A stretch of 64,000 nucleotides of DNA, taken from CAYUYV01 sp964561475 (GTDB lineage: Bacteria; Pseudomonadota; Alphaproteobacteria; JAJFIK01). Positions 1-8,382 of the stretch are shown in pieces. The notes under the pieces are model-generated. The model ran no database searches. It saw only the letters and a program-made list of their open reading frames with translations, and was not told the origin of the DNA. Made by a program: the position numbers and the translations under genes. Location: assembly GCA_964561475.1 (NCBI GenBank), contig CAZLPU010000024.1, positions 1 through 64,000 of the forward strand. Reading direction: 5' to 3'. Within the stretch, counting starts at the first letter, position 1; each line of letters begins with the position of its first letter.

Positions 1-378
1 CACGCCGTGTTTGACCGCGGCGTTTTCCGCCGGCAGGCCGAAGGCGTCCCAGCCCATGGGGTTTAGGACGTTGAAACCCTGCATGCGCTTGGTCCGGGCG
101 ATGACGTCGCCGATGGTGTACACCCGGCAGTGGCCCATGTGGATCTTGCCGGATGGGTACGGGAACATCTCCAGCACGTAGTATTTTGGCTTCTTCGGAT
201 CGACGGCGGCCTTGTAGATCTCCCGCTCGGCCCAAAGCGCCTGCCATTTCGGTTCCACTTCGCGGGCATTGTAGCGGCTCGTGTCGCCCTGATCCTGGGG
301 CGTGCTCCCCTGCGCGGGATCGGCTGCCTTCTGGCTTTGGGGCTTTGGGGTGTCTGGGCCGTCGTTGGGGGTCGTCAT
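1..378 (-). CDS. leuS: Leucyl-tRNA synthetase, N-terminal part (cut by window edge)
   Basis: Class I aminoacyl-tRNA synthetase charging tRNA-Leu in the cytoplasm. Only the first 126 codons are present; the rest lies beyond base 1. Read on the minus strand, the frame gives the LeuS N-terminal pattern: YVLEMFPYPSGKIHMGH, in which HMGH is the HIGH-type ATP-binding signature, then YTIGDVIAR and NPMGWDAFGLPAENAA. The start is the ATG at 376-378, preceded by a Gln/Asp-rich leader of about 30 residues. The DUF3576 lipoprotein gene lies upstream on the same strand, a common alphaproteobacterial order. The frame is not one of the long complete ones because it has no stop inside the window. Confidence 0.95.
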   Translation of the reverse strand, partial: MTTPNDGPDTPKPQSQKAADPAQGSTPQDQGDTSRYNAREVEPKWQALWAEREIYKAAVDPKKPKYYVLEMFPYPSGKIHMGHCRVYTIGDVIARTKRMQGFNVLNPMGWDAFGLPAENAAVKHGV

Positions 379-594
379 TGCCACGGGATCCGATTGTCAG
401 TCATGGGAAAAAGGGCACGGGCCAGGGTGCGGCCCAACAGTGCCGGTAGGGATAAGGTGTCCGCCTCTAGGGCTTGCCCGCCGGACCATGAATGGGAGCC
501 GGACACTGTTCCGGGCGGCAGGGTCATGGCGGGCCGGGCGGTCATGTCATGGCGGGCTTTGGCCTGATCGGCCAGCCCGCCATGGAGGGTGTTC

Positions 595-616
595 GTGAAA
601 CCCGACTTCAGTCGGG
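595..616 (-). terminator. Short hairpin after the DUF3576 gene
   Basis: CCCGAC-TTCA-GTCGGG at 601-616 is a perfect 6-bp stem just past the stop of the DUF3576 gene. On the minus strand it is followed by only three T residues, so it is a weak or attenuating terminator at best, lying in the gap before leuS. Confidence 0.35.
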
Positions 617-623
617 CCTGATC

Positions 624-1163
624 TCAGTTGGAAATGGTCGCCACACGAAGCTGGCGCGCCTTGGTGAGAATGGCGTTTTCCATCTGGATCTTGGTGTTCG
701 GATCGACCGGGGCATCGAGCCAGTCGGCAGCCTCGCCACGCTCCTGACGGAACACGTTCACGGTCACGCCGTCGGCGCGCAGGCGCTTGTCGAGGATGTA
801 GACCTGAACCTTGAACCGTTCCGTCGGGGTGTCCGGCGCGGTGTACCAGTCGGTGATGATCACGCCGCCGAACGGGTCCGCCGTCACCAGGGGCATGAAG
901 GACAGGGTGTCGAGGGAGGCCCGCCACAGGAAGCTGTTCACGCCAATGCCCGTGCCGCCTTCGCTGGCCTTGCGCCCATCTGTGCTGACCAGGGCCGCGC
1001 CGTCATCGCCGTCGAGAATGTAACCCCGGCCGCCTTCTCCGGTGGTGCCACCGGGGGTGATGCCTTCGGCCGCCTGGTCCTTGGTCGAGCCGCAGGCCGC
1101 GAGGGCAGCGGTCAGGCCCGCTGCGAGAATGAGGCGGCGCAGCGCCCGTGTGTTGATCGTCAT
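624..1163 (-). CDS. DUF3576 domain lipoprotein
   Basis: A 179-residue exported lipoprotein of unknown function. The N-terminus is a lipoprotein signal peptide: basic start, hydrophobic run, then a lipobox ending in LAAC at about residue 24. The mature part matches the alphaproteobacterial DUF3576 family (YILDGDDGAALVSTDGRKASEG, GVNSFLWRASLDTLSFMPL, GGVIITDWY, with the C-terminal DTKI-type 'DPNTKIQMENAILTKARQLR'). The ATG is preceded by GGAG at good spacing. In this class the gene commonly sits just upstream of leuS, which may reflect shared transcription with the leuS-lptE-holA group; the function is not known. Confidence 0.85.
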   Translation of the reverse strand: MTINTRALRRLILAAGLTAALAACGSTKDQAAEGITPGGTTGEGGRGYILDGDDGAALVSTDGRKASEGGTGIGVNSFLWRASLDTLSFMPLVTADPFGGVIITDWYTAPDTPTERFKVQVYILDKRLRADGVTVNVFRQERGEAADWLDAPVDPNTKIQMENAILTKARQLRVATISN

Positions 1164-1584
1164 GGGTTACCCACTCCTTAATGCTTGGCGCGGTTTGGAA
1201 TCGTGTCCCAAACTCCTGCCGTCTGCCCCGGACCCTTGGCTCGCGCCAAATGCCCCCCGTTTTCAGATATCTGATCCCAGATCCCCGCTGGCCCCCGCGC
1301 GACCGTGTTTCAATCCGGAACGGGGAGTATTGCCGGAAAGACGGGCGGGCTTCAATTCACAGCTCAAGTGATCATTGCCCGATCACTATCGCCCAGTGAT
1401 CATCGCCCCGGGATAATCGCCCGGGGATCGTGACCGGCTCTTGAACGCGCCGCGGTGAACCCCGGCATTGATGCCAAGCCCCTGGCCCAACGATCGGAAG
1501 CCATCACCCTCGGTGATGGAAATCTTTGTTTTCCTATCATAACGCAGTGGGCTGCGCAGCGGCGGTGCAAAGGGATGACATTGT
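1164..1584. repeat. Gap with degenerate ~14-15 bp repeats and two hairpins
   Basis: No supported gene. Bases 1368-1427 contain about four degenerate copies of a GATCAT-CGCCC-type unit. They include two adjacent inverted repeats: GATCACT/AGTGATC (1381-1387 with 1395-1401) and CCCCGGG/CCCGGGG (1406-1412 with 1420-1426). There is no T-run, so these are not classic intrinsic terminators. They lie between the thiE stop and the promoter region of the DUF3576 gene. Confidence 0.5.
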
Positions 1585-2223
1585 TCAATTCCGGGACGCC
1601 GGGCCAGAGGTCCAGGCCCCGATTGCCGCCCAGCCCGCCGCCAGGGGCAGCCGGCCCAGCCGGTCTTCCGTCATGCCGCCCAGGGCAAAGGCCGGACCCG
1701 GGAAATCACCGGCGATCCTGGTGAAGCCCATGGGGCCGAGGGTTCTGGCGCCAGGATGGCTTGCGGTGGGGAAGACAGGCGAGATCAGGATCGCGTCGGC
1801 CCCGGCGCTCGCTGCCTCCCGGGCGGCCCGGGGGCTGTGGACGGCCGCGGTGAGGATCATCCGCCGTGCCACCATCGGCCGCCACAGGCGGGGCCGGTCC
1901 AAAAGCCACTCGGGCAGATGCACCCCATCCGCGTTCAGCCGGCGGGCCAGGGCCGGATCACCGGCAACGGAAAAGACGAGGCCCCGATCCCGGCAGATGG
2001 CCGCGAACCGGGTCGCCACATGGGTCCGGTCCGGATGGCGGTAATGGCGGAAAATCAGCCCTGTTCCTCGCGGCAGTCGGTGGGGAAGGCAGTCCGGATC
2101 AGGCAGGCGCTTCTCATCGGTCAGGATCCAGCACCGTGGCATTGCGGATTGGCGCGCGGGCATCAGGCCCGATTGAAAGCGCCCCGGGCCAGGGTTAGTG
2201 GTGAGTGGTCGGGCCTTGATCAT
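1585..2223 (-). CDS. thiE: Thiamine-phosphate synthase (TenI/ThiE family)
   Basis: Likely joins HMP-pyrophosphate and thiazole phosphate to make thiamine phosphate. The beta/alpha-barrel landmarks are visible: a GVHLPE strand, the phosphate-binding SPVFPTASHPGA stretch, and the C-terminal FALGGMT loop. The frame stays open to 2277, but that start would sit 3 bp from the divergent yggS start. I prefer the ATG at 2221-2223, which has a GAAGGA-like sequence upstream; starts at 2163 or 2142 are also possible because the conserved part begins near CWILTDE. This is a divergent, short alphaproteobacterial member of the family, so enzymatic activity is inferred from family only. Confidence 0.8.
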   Translation of the reverse strand: MIKARPLTTNPGPGRFQSGLMPARQSAMPRCWILTDEKRLPDPDCLPHRLPRGTGLIFRHYRHPDRTHVATRFAAICRDRGLVFSVAGDPALARRLNADGVHLPEWLLDRPRLWRPMVARRMILTAAVHSPRAAREAASAGADAILISPVFPTASHPGARTLGPMGFTRIAGDFPGPAFALGGMTEDRLGRLPLAAGWAAIGAWTSGPASRN

Positions 2224-2280
2224 CAGCCTTATGGTCCTTCGCTCCGGTTCTGAACCCCGCTTTGTGGAGACTGTCACGCC

Positions 2281-2982
2281 ATGGACCCTGCCGGTTCAAG
2301 TTTCGATCCTGATTTCAATCCTGCGGCTGCCCTGGCCGAGATCCGGGACCGGATCGCGACAGCGGCGCGAGACGCGGGCCGGGATCCGAAGGAGATCACC
2401 CTGGTCGGTGTCTCGAAGGTCCATGGGCCGGAGCGGATCAGGCCGGTGATTGATGCGGGTCTGACGGATTTCGGCGAGAACCGGGTCCAGGAAGCCCAGG
2501 GCAAATGGCCGGATCTGCGCGGCCAAGTCTCGGCACCTCTGCGGCTTCACCTGGTGGGGCCGTTACAGACCAACAAGGTGAAAGACGCCCTCGGTCTTTT
2601 CGATGTCATCCATTCCGTGGACCGGGAGAAGCTTGCCCGCAAGCTCCAGTCGGAAATGGCGACCATGGAGCGGCGGCCGGATCTTTTCGTCCAGATCAAC
2701 ACCGGGGAAGAAGATCAGAAATCCGGCGTGCTGCCGGCGGACGCGGACGGTTTCATCGCGCTGTGCCGGGAGGAGCTTGGCTTGCCGGTCCGGGGTCTGA
2801 TGTGTCTGCCGCCGGTTGAGGACAATCCGGCTCTCCATTTTGCGTTGCTGGAGAAGATTGCCCGGCGCAATGGGCTGACCGGTCTCAGCATGGGCATGAC
2901 CGCGGATTTCGAAACGGCCATCGCCTTTGGCGCCACCCATATCCGGGTGGGCACGGCCTTGTTCGGTGTGCGTCCCAAGTAA
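2281..2982 (+). CDS. yggS: YggS family pyridoxal-phosphate homeostasis protein
   Basis: Single-domain PLP-binding barrel protein (PLPBP/YggS/PROSC) that buffers PLP and affects amino-acid and 2-oxoacid balance; no catalytic reaction is known. The 233 residues are normal length. LVGVSK at residues 41-46 carries the PLP lysine (K46). DFGENRVQE, HLVGPLQTNKV, FVQINTGEE and the C-terminal SMGMTADFETAI / THIRVGTALFG phosphate-binding part are all present. It is divergent from thiE and convergent with the next gene (12 bp between stops). Confidence 0.95.
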   Translation: MDPAGSSFDPDFNPAAALAEIRDRIATAARDAGRDPKEITLVGVSKVHGPERIRPVIDAGLTDFGENRVQEAQGKWPDLRGQVSAPLRLHLVGPLQTNKVKDALGLFDVIHSVDREKLARKLQSEMATMERRPDLFVQINTGEEDQKSGVLPADADGFIALCREELGLPVRGLMCLPPVEDNPALHFALLEKIARRNGLTGLSMGMTADFETAIAFGATHIRVGTALFGVRPK

Positions 2983-2994
2983 GAGTGGTGCGGG

Positions 2995-4266
2995 CTACCC
3001 GGCGTGGCGGGCGATCTCCGTGCGCATCTTTTGGATATCCGCAACCGCTCGCAGGCTGAAAACCAGAAGGATGCCGGTCGCCGCCAGGAAAGACGCCAGC
3101 GTGACCAATCCGACCGTGTTGAAGGTGCTCAGCTTCCAGATCAGACTCCACAGGGCCGTCAGAGGAAGCAGGGTCAGTGTCAGGACGGCTTCCGCGCGCC
3201 AGGCGCTTAAAGTGATGCCGCCCGCGCTCCATTGCAGATCATCGGGAAGGGCCATGGGCAGCCAGGAAAAATCCTGGAAGGTCTCGGCGGTGTCGGGCCG
3301 GATCAGCCTGCGCAAATGGCCGATGTGCTGGAGCAGATAATAGCTCAGGGCCAGCAGGGTGAGCGGCGCCGCAAAGACGACCAGAATGCCCGGAACATTC
3401 GTGCCCAGAATGGAGACCGACTGTTTCGCCGGGCTGGCGTTTTCGATCTTTTCCGTGAAGTCCTTGGACAGGGTGCCGAGATGCGTCTCCCTTGTACCCG
3501 ACGGCGCGTCCTTCAGGGCGGGGAGGAAAGCGATTTTATCCCCGATGAAGGCGATCAGATCCTTCAGGTCCGGTTGGGCTTTCAGCCATGCGAGAAAGGA
3601 TGTGTCCGGCACGGAAACAAGATCGAATGTCAGTGGCACATCAAATGGCGGTGTTGCGGTGAAGGTTGAAGGTTCCACCAGTTCGAAGGCGAAGCCGCCG
3701 TGCATCTGGGGGCCTGGAACGAAACTGTCCGCCGTGAAGTCATGGTCCTGGGTGGTCAGTTGGATTGCATCCACCCGCTGACCGGCCCGTCCGTGATGGG
3801 TCAGGTGGGTGTTCACGGCGCCCAAAATATCCGTGTGCCGTGGAACGGCGATCTGGATGTCCGACGCGAGGGGCAGCACATCCAGACTGTCCAGCCCGGT
3901 CAGGGTGGCGGCAGTGATGTCGCTGAGATTGAGGTCTTCGACGAGGATCTTGCCCACATGGGCCGGGTTGGCGAAAGCGTCCGCCAGGTTATCGAGATTG
4001 AAAATGAGATGGCCTCTGTTTTCCAGGTCGGCGCTCACCGCCTGCTGGACCGGGACCAGATGCGCCTGTCGCGCGGCTTCGATCTTGTCCTCCAGAAACC
4101 GCTCATAGGCCGTGAAATCGAAGGCGATGAGATCGTCGATCGCATCGCGCCACCGTTCATGGCGGGGGTCCGCCTGGAGAGACAGGGCGAAGATCAGGGT
4201 GACGAATGTCACCGTCACGATAAGACGGTGCAGGAGCCGGGTCGATTTCAGGGCGTCTTCGATCAT
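2995..4266 (-). CDS. Uncharacterised membrane protein downstream of L,D-transpeptidase
   Basis: Not recognised. It has an N-terminal membrane segment (LLHRLIVTVTFVTLIFALSL), a long presumed periplasmic region of about 240 residues, then three further hydrophobic segments near the C-terminus (GILVVFAAPLTLLALSYYLL, VLTLTLLPLTALWSLIW, LVTLASFLAATGILLVFSL). The ATG at 4264-4266 has an AGGCGAGAG sequence upstream; an in-frame ATG at 4281 and a start at 4308 that overlaps the transpeptidase also exist. It is the last gene of the leftward ribA / L,D-transpeptidase unit, 28 bp after the transpeptidase stop, so an envelope role is possible but only inferred. Confidence 0.75.
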   Translation of the reverse strand: MIEDALKSTRLLHRLIVTVTFVTLIFALSLQADPRHERWRDAIDDLIAFDFTAYERFLEDKIEAARQAHLVPVQQAVSADLENRGHLIFNLDNLADAFANPAHVGKILVEDLNLSDITAATLTGLDSLDVLPLASDIQIAVPRHTDILGAVNTHLTHHGRAGQRVDAIQLTTQDHDFTADSFVPGPQMHGGFAFELVEPSTFTATPPFDVPLTFDLVSVPDTSFLAWLKAQPDLKDLIAFIGDKIAFLPALKDAPSGTRETHLGTLSKDFTEKIENASPAKQSVSILGTNVPGILVVFAAPLTLLALSYYLLQHIGHLRRLIRPDTAETFQDFSWLPMALPDDLQWSAGGITLSAWRAEAVLTLTLLPLTALWSLIWKLSTFNTVGLVTLASFLAATGILLVFSLRAVADIQKMRTEIARHAG

Positions 4267-4294
4267 GGTCTCTCGCCTCATCAGGTCCCGGGGC

Positions 4295-4819
4295 TTAAGC
4301 CAATTCACTGTCCCCGTGGACGATCAGGGTACTGTCCGCGTCCACCATGGTCAGCACCTGGAGCATGGCGTCCCGGGTGACCGCGACACAGCCTTCCGTG
4401 GGGCGGCGGTCCGGGGCCATCAAGTGGAAGAAGATGGCGCTGCCTCCATAGGGGACCACCGGATCATCATTGTGGCCGAGGACCACGATCACGTCGTAGA
4501 CCGTATCATCCCGCCACAGACTCTCGGTGCTGGCCCCATAGGGTAAGCGGACCGGGCGGTTATAGTTCGGATCATCCGGCGCGTCACACCAGCCGTCATC
4601 CTGGGACAAGGGGCGGATGGGAAGTGCTGTCGCGGGCGGCGCGTCGAAACGGTCCGGGCGGTAGAAGACCTCGCGCAAGGGCCAGGATCCAATGGGGGTG
4701 GCGCCGTCACCCTCACGTTTATCTGCTGCGGGGAGAAGGCCCCCCTTGCCGATGGTACAAGGTACGGTCAGGGTGCCGATGGACAGCTCACGACCTTTGC
4801 GCACATGGATGACGCTCAC
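4295..4819 (-). CDS. L,D-transpeptidase (YkuD) family protein
   Basis: YkuD-fold enzymes make 3-3 cross-links in peptidoglycan or attach proteins to it, using a catalytic cysteine. The signature is here: FFHLM with His132, then PTEGCVAVTRD with catalytic Cys144. The fold begins almost at residue 1 and no signal peptide is visible, which is typical of the short alphaproteobacterial form (174 residues); how it reaches the periplasm cannot be seen. Its start overlaps the ribA stop by 4 bp (ATGA), so the two are translationally coupled. Confidence 0.88.
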   Translation of the reverse strand: MSVIHVRKGRELSIGTLTVPCTIGKGGLLPAADKREGDGATPIGSWPLREVFYRPDRFDAPPATALPIRPLSQDDGWCDAPDDPNYNRPVRLPYGASTESLWRDDTVYDVIVVLGHNDDPVVPYGGSAIFFHLMAPDRRPTEGCVAVTRDAMLQVLTMVDADSTLIVHGDSELA

Positions 4820-6177
4820 CGGTATTCGTCCTCCCTGTTCGCGGCCTCGCCGTCATTCATGTCACGGGTCAGGGCGTCGATGTCGAGATCATGGCCGGTC
4901 TTGTCCGCCTTCACCTTGAGGTAATGGGCATTGTGGGGATTGGCCTTGAAGGCATGGGCTACCCGCCCGGCAACGGCCACGCCATTGGCCTCCAGGGCAT
5001 GGGCTTTGGCCGGATTGTTCGTGAGCAGACGCACCGCCGTGATGCCAAGCCGCTTGAGCATTTCCGCTGCGGGCTGATAGGCCCGCTCATCCACTTCGAA
5101 GCCCAGCCGCTCATTGGCTTCCACTGTATCGAAGCCCTGGTCCTGGAGGGCATAGGCCCGCAGCTTGTTCATCATGCCGATGCCCCGACCTTCATGGGCC
5201 AGGTAAAGGAGCACGCCTGAACCCTCGGCGGAGATCCGCTCAATGGCACCGCGCAACTGCTCCCCGCAGTCGCATTTGAGCGACCCCAGAAGATCGCCGG
5301 TGAAACACTCCGAATGGAGCCGCACGAGGGGGGCTGCCTCCGCACCCGGATCACCGATCACGATGGCATAATGCTCCGGCCCGCCCGCCATGCCGCGAAA
5401 GGCGATGATCCGCGTTTCGGGAGCACCGGCCAGGGGCACCTGGGCCCGGGAGATGGCCTGGAGGCTTTCGGTGATCGCAAGATCGTAGGTGTCCAGAGCG
5501 TCTTCGGGCACCGGGACGAGGGCCTCCCGGGCCGACCACATGGCGGCTGCATCGCCGGTCATGTCGAGGGGGGCCGCCAAAATCGCGGGCAGAAGCGCGC
5601 CGATCTTGGCGAGCCTGATTCCATGTCCCAGAGGCAGTGGCGGCAAGGTCCGCAGACTGGTGTAGGGTCCCTGCATGGGGGCGCTCAGATCGTCGGACGG
5701 ATCCACGATTTTGCGAATGCGGCTGACCATGGCCCGGTCCGTGTCCGGGTTTCGGGAGGGGGGAGCCATGGGCAGGCCAACGACATCCTCCGTGTAGAGC
5801 CGTATTTTCAAGGTCCGGGCCCGGGTGTGGGTGAGCGCCAGCACCATGTCGGCACCGCCGGTCTGCGCGTCCATCCAGGACAGAACCTCAGGGGTCAGGG
5901 TTTCGGCGGCGGCCACCAGGGCCGGACCTTTCGCGCCAAGCATGACGATGGGCAGTCCCCGGCGCAGATCCATGGCAGCCCGTTCGACCACCGCCTGGGG
6001 GCGGTAACCAAGAGGTGATGCGTGGTGGCGTGAAGCGGGGCGGGGTGAAGCCCCCTGAGGCGAGGCCGGCGCATTCAAGCCCGAGGGCACGAACCGTGTA
6101 TCGTCCTGGTCGGCATCCGCCTTGCCTGTGATATTGGAACCGTCGGATTCGTTAGCCGTCACGGCGAGTTGACCCAT
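4816..6177 (-). CDS. ribA: GTP cyclohydrolase II
   Basis: First step of riboflavin synthesis: GTP to diaminohydroxyribosylaminopyrimidine phosphate, formate and pyrophosphate. The C-terminal half has the zinc site (HSECFTGDLLG then KCDCGEQ), the LAHEGRGIGMMNKLRAY loop and LLTNNPAKAHAL. At 453 residues it is much longer than the ~200-residue E. coli enzyme. The N-terminal ~230 residues resemble a degenerate DHBP-synthase-like or other ancestral domain, as in many alphaproteobacterial RibA proteins, and the first ~55 residues are low-complexity. A later start cannot be excluded. It heads the unit with the L,D-transpeptidase and is divergent from cenR. Confidence 0.9.
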   Translation of the reverse strand: MGQLAVTANESDGSNITGKADADQDDTRFVPSGLNAPASPQGASPRPASRHHASPLGYRPQAVVERAAMDLRRGLPIVMLGAKGPALVAAAETLTPEVLSWMDAQTGGADMVLALTHTRARTLKIRLYTEDVVGLPMAPPSRNPDTDRAMVSRIRKIVDPSDDLSAPMQGPYTSLRTLPPLPLGHGIRLAKIGALLPAILAAPLDMTGDAAAMWSAREALVPVPEDALDTYDLAITESLQAISRAQVPLAGAPETRIIAFRGMAGGPEHYAIVIGDPGAEAAPLVRLHSECFTGDLLGSLKCDCGEQLRGAIERISAEGSGVLLYLAHEGRGIGMMNKLRAYALQDQGFDTVEANERLGFEVDERAYQPAAEMLKRLGITAVRLLTNNPAKAHALEANGVAVAGRVAHAFKANPHNAHYLKVKADKTGHDLDIDALTRDMNDGEAANREDEYR

Positions 6178-6355
6178 GTTTGATTGGTAATTGGCCTCGG
6201 AGAATAGCAGGTCCTCTTCGGTCGTGGATCACTTCCACATCTCCCGGCATGACTCCCGGGTGCCTCCAGCAATTGAGCATATATTTGAGATCTGGAAATT
6301 GGCCCGTGCATAGAATCGACAGGCGCGCAGGACAAGGAACGAGGAGACACAGCCC

Positions 6356-7042
6356 ATGAGTTCGGCAAAGAAGCTGCTTCTGATCGATGACGATGACGAC
6401 CTGCGCGACACTTTGCGCGAGCAATTCGAACTCCACGAGGATTTCAGCGTCACCGACGAGGCCACCGGTGGCGCCGGGCTGGAGACCGCAAAGGCGGGTC
6501 TGTTTGATCTCATTCTGCTCGATGTCCATCTGCCGGATTTCGACGGGCGGGAAGTGTGCCGTCTGATGCGCAAGGGCGGGGTTAAGGCGCCGGTCATCAT
6601 GCTCACGGGCGCCGACAGTGACGCGGACACCATTCTGGGTCTTGAGGCCGGGGCCAACGATTACGTCACCAAGCCCTTCAAGTTTGCCGTGCTTCTGGCC
6701 CGGGTGCGGGCCCAGTTGCGCAGCCACGAGCAGAGTGAAGACGCGGTGTTCCAGATCGGCCCCTACGTCTTCAAGCCTGCGGCCAAGATGCTGATCACCG
6801 AAGACGAGAAGAAAATCCGTCTGACGGAAAAGGAAACGGCCATCCTGAAATTTCTCTACCGGGCCGGGGATTCCGTCGTGGGCCGGGATGTGCTCCTTCA
6901 CGAGGTCTGGGGTTATAACGCGGAAGTCACCACCCACACCCTGGAAACCCATATCTACCGGCTGCGCCAGAAAATCGAACCGGAACCCTCCAAGGCCAGC
7001 CTGCTGGTGACGGAATCCGGCGGTTACCGGCTCGTGCCCTGA
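6356..7042 (+). CDS. cenR: OmpR/PhoB-type response regulator, CenR-like
   Basis: DNA-binding response regulator. The receiver domain (residues 5-118) has the acidic pocket in IDDDDD, phospho-acceptor Asp56 in LILLDVHLP, and Lys106 in VTKPF. A winged-helix domain follows (LTEKETAIL, VWGYNAEVTTHTLETHIYRLRQKIE, ending VTESGGYRLVP). The linker motif LRSHEQSEDAVF and the C-terminus match the CenR family as I remember it; CenR controls envelope integrity in Caulobacter and Rhodobacter. The divergent L,D-transpeptidase unit beside it fits an envelope link. No cognate kinase gene is adjacent. Confidence 0.85.
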   Translation: MSSAKKLLLIDDDDDLRDTLREQFELHEDFSVTDEATGGAGLETAKAGLFDLILLDVHLPDFDGREVCRLMRKGGVKAPVIMLTGADSDADTILGLEAGANDYVTKPFKFAVLLARVRAQLRSHEQSEDAVFQIGPYVFKPAAKMLITEDEKKIRLTEKETAILKFLYRAGDSVVGRDVLLHEVWGYNAEVTTHTLETHIYRLRQKIEPEPSKASLLVTESGGYRLVP

Positions 7043-7163
7043 GGCAAGCAGCCTGGCAAAACAGCTTTGGGGATTTGAGAGGCCTTCGTCCTTTCTCTCC
7101 GCTATGGTCGAGGGTGTTTGAAAATACTTGGAAACACCCAAGCGGAGAGAAAGGACCATCCCC

Positions 7164-8171
7164 ATGGCCGTCCAATCCCGTGCCTGCGCCTATCCCCTCA
7201 ATCTGAGCCGCAGTGGTTTCGTCCACATCACGGCGGCGATGCTGTTCCTGGTTTCAGCATTTCTGCTCGCGGGCCAGCCCGCAACGGCCCAGGACGGCCA
7301 GGGCCGCCCGGGCAATTCTGCTGCCACCCAATCCGTCGGCCCCCTGACATTCGAGACCGATGAGGTGGAGCTTTCCGTCTTCATGGGAACGATTACCGTG
7401 GAGCCCGGTGATGGTGCCAAGACCACTGTTGTGGTGACCGGGCCGGCGGACCGGGTCGGCGAGGTGACCATCGAGGAACGGGGCGGGGCGGTCTCCATCC
7501 GTGGCGCTCATCAGCGCAACAACTGGTATGACTGGGACCGTTGGTTCGACGGCTCTCCCGCGACCAGTGAGCTGAACGATTTTGCCGTCATCTCCATCAT
7601 CCTGCCCCAGGGTGGCAGTTTCAGCGCGGACAAAGTGATCGGCGCGATCCGGGTGGGGGATACGGAAGGTCCGGTCGCCCTCAGAGGTCTCTCCGCCGAC
7701 GCGGCGGTGGGGAGCGTTTCCCAGGCCTCCATTGCCATCGCCGGTCAGGGTAAGGTGCGAATCGACGAAGTGACCGGCTCGTTCAGCCTTGCCATAGCCG
7801 GGGCAGGCGACGCGGAAGTCGACCGGGTCAGCGGTGATGCCCGGGTGGCCATTCGCGGCAGCGGCGATGTGGTCCTGGGCACCATGGACGGCGGCCTTGA
7901 CATGGAGATTTCCGGGAGCGGCGATGCGGTGGCCGAGACCGTGAACGGTCCGGTCCGGGTGCGAATCAATGGGAGCGGCGATGTGGCCATGGGCGGCGGC
8001 CGGGCCGATCCCCTCACCGTGGTGATCCGGGGCTCCGGTGACCTGCGTTTCGAAGGCACCGCCGTCAATCCGGACATCAACGTGGCCGGTTCCGGTTCCG
8101 TAAGCCTCGGCGCCATCGAGGGCACCCTGCGCTCTCGCGGCAATGGGGATATCACCGTCGGTCGGAATTGA
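7164..8171 (+). CDS. Exported GIN-domain (DUF2807) protein
   Basis: A 335-residue secreted or surface protein of the GIN / DUF2807 type, whose members fold as a repetitive beta-helix; the function is unknown. A signal peptide is visible (AAMLFLVSAFLLAGQPATA). The C-terminal half is built of repeating turns with SGSGD-like or SGD motifs (IRGSGDVVLG, ISGSGDAVAE, INGSGDVAMG, IRGSGDLRF, VAGSGSVSL). The ATG at 7164 has GAGAGAAAGGA upstream with about 8 bp spacing; an upstream ATG at 7128 has no such site. A terminator lies downstream at 8334-8365. Confidence 0.82.
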   Translation: MAVQSRACAYPLNLSRSGFVHITAAMLFLVSAFLLAGQPATAQDGQGRPGNSAATQSVGPLTFETDEVELSVFMGTITVEPGDGAKTTVVVTGPADRVGEVTIEERGGAVSIRGAHQRNNWYDWDRWFDGSPATSELNDFAVISIILPQGGSFSADKVIGAIRVGDTEGPVALRGLSADAAVGSVSQASIAIAGQGKVRIDEVTGSFSLAIAGAGDAEVDRVSGDARVAIRGSGDVVLGTMDGGLDMEISGSGDAVAETVNGPVRVRINGSGDVAMGGGRADPLTVVIRGSGDLRFEGTAVNPDINVAGSGSVSLGAIEGTLRSRGNGDITVGRN

Positions 8172-8273
8172 GGATTGGTGTGCTGACGATTGGGTTTTTG
8201 GCGTCCTTTCGCTCACGGTGCGCGGCACCTCCGCGGGGGCGGCGCAGGGGCGCCGGGCCGCAGTCGCGGCCTT

Positions 8274-8302
8274 AGCGTGATCCAACTCAGTCGGATCACG
8301 CT
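8274..8302. repeat. Perfect 10-bp inverted repeat
   Basis: AGCGTGATCC (8274-8283) and GGATCACGCT (8293-8302) are exact reverse complements around a 9-base loop. There is no T-run on either side. It sits between the GIN-domain gene and its T-rich terminator, and could be a protein-binding site or a dispersed genomic element. Confidence 0.6.
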
Positions 8303-8333
8303 CTTATCATCTGTGCTCTGACGATTGGGGATT

Positions 8334-8365
8334 AGCCGCACCGGCCAGACCGGGGCGGCTTTTTC
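8334..8365 (+). terminator. Rho-independent terminator after the GIN-domain gene
   Basis: AGCCGCACCGG / CCGGGGCGGCT forms an 11-bp stem with one A-G mismatch around the loop CCAGA, followed by TTTTTCC. The T-run is on the plus strand, so it ends transcripts from the GIN-domain gene and separates it from the convergent glycosyltransferase gene. Confidence 0.8.
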
Positions 8366-8382
8366 CGATCAGATTGAGGTGC

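Noticed and set aside
1400..1588. Small minus-strand frame starting NNVIPLHRR just at the thiE stop
   Set aside because: It starts with TTG inside the end of thiE, has no separate ribosome site, and runs through the repeat/hairpin region; the later part looks like random GC-rich frame.
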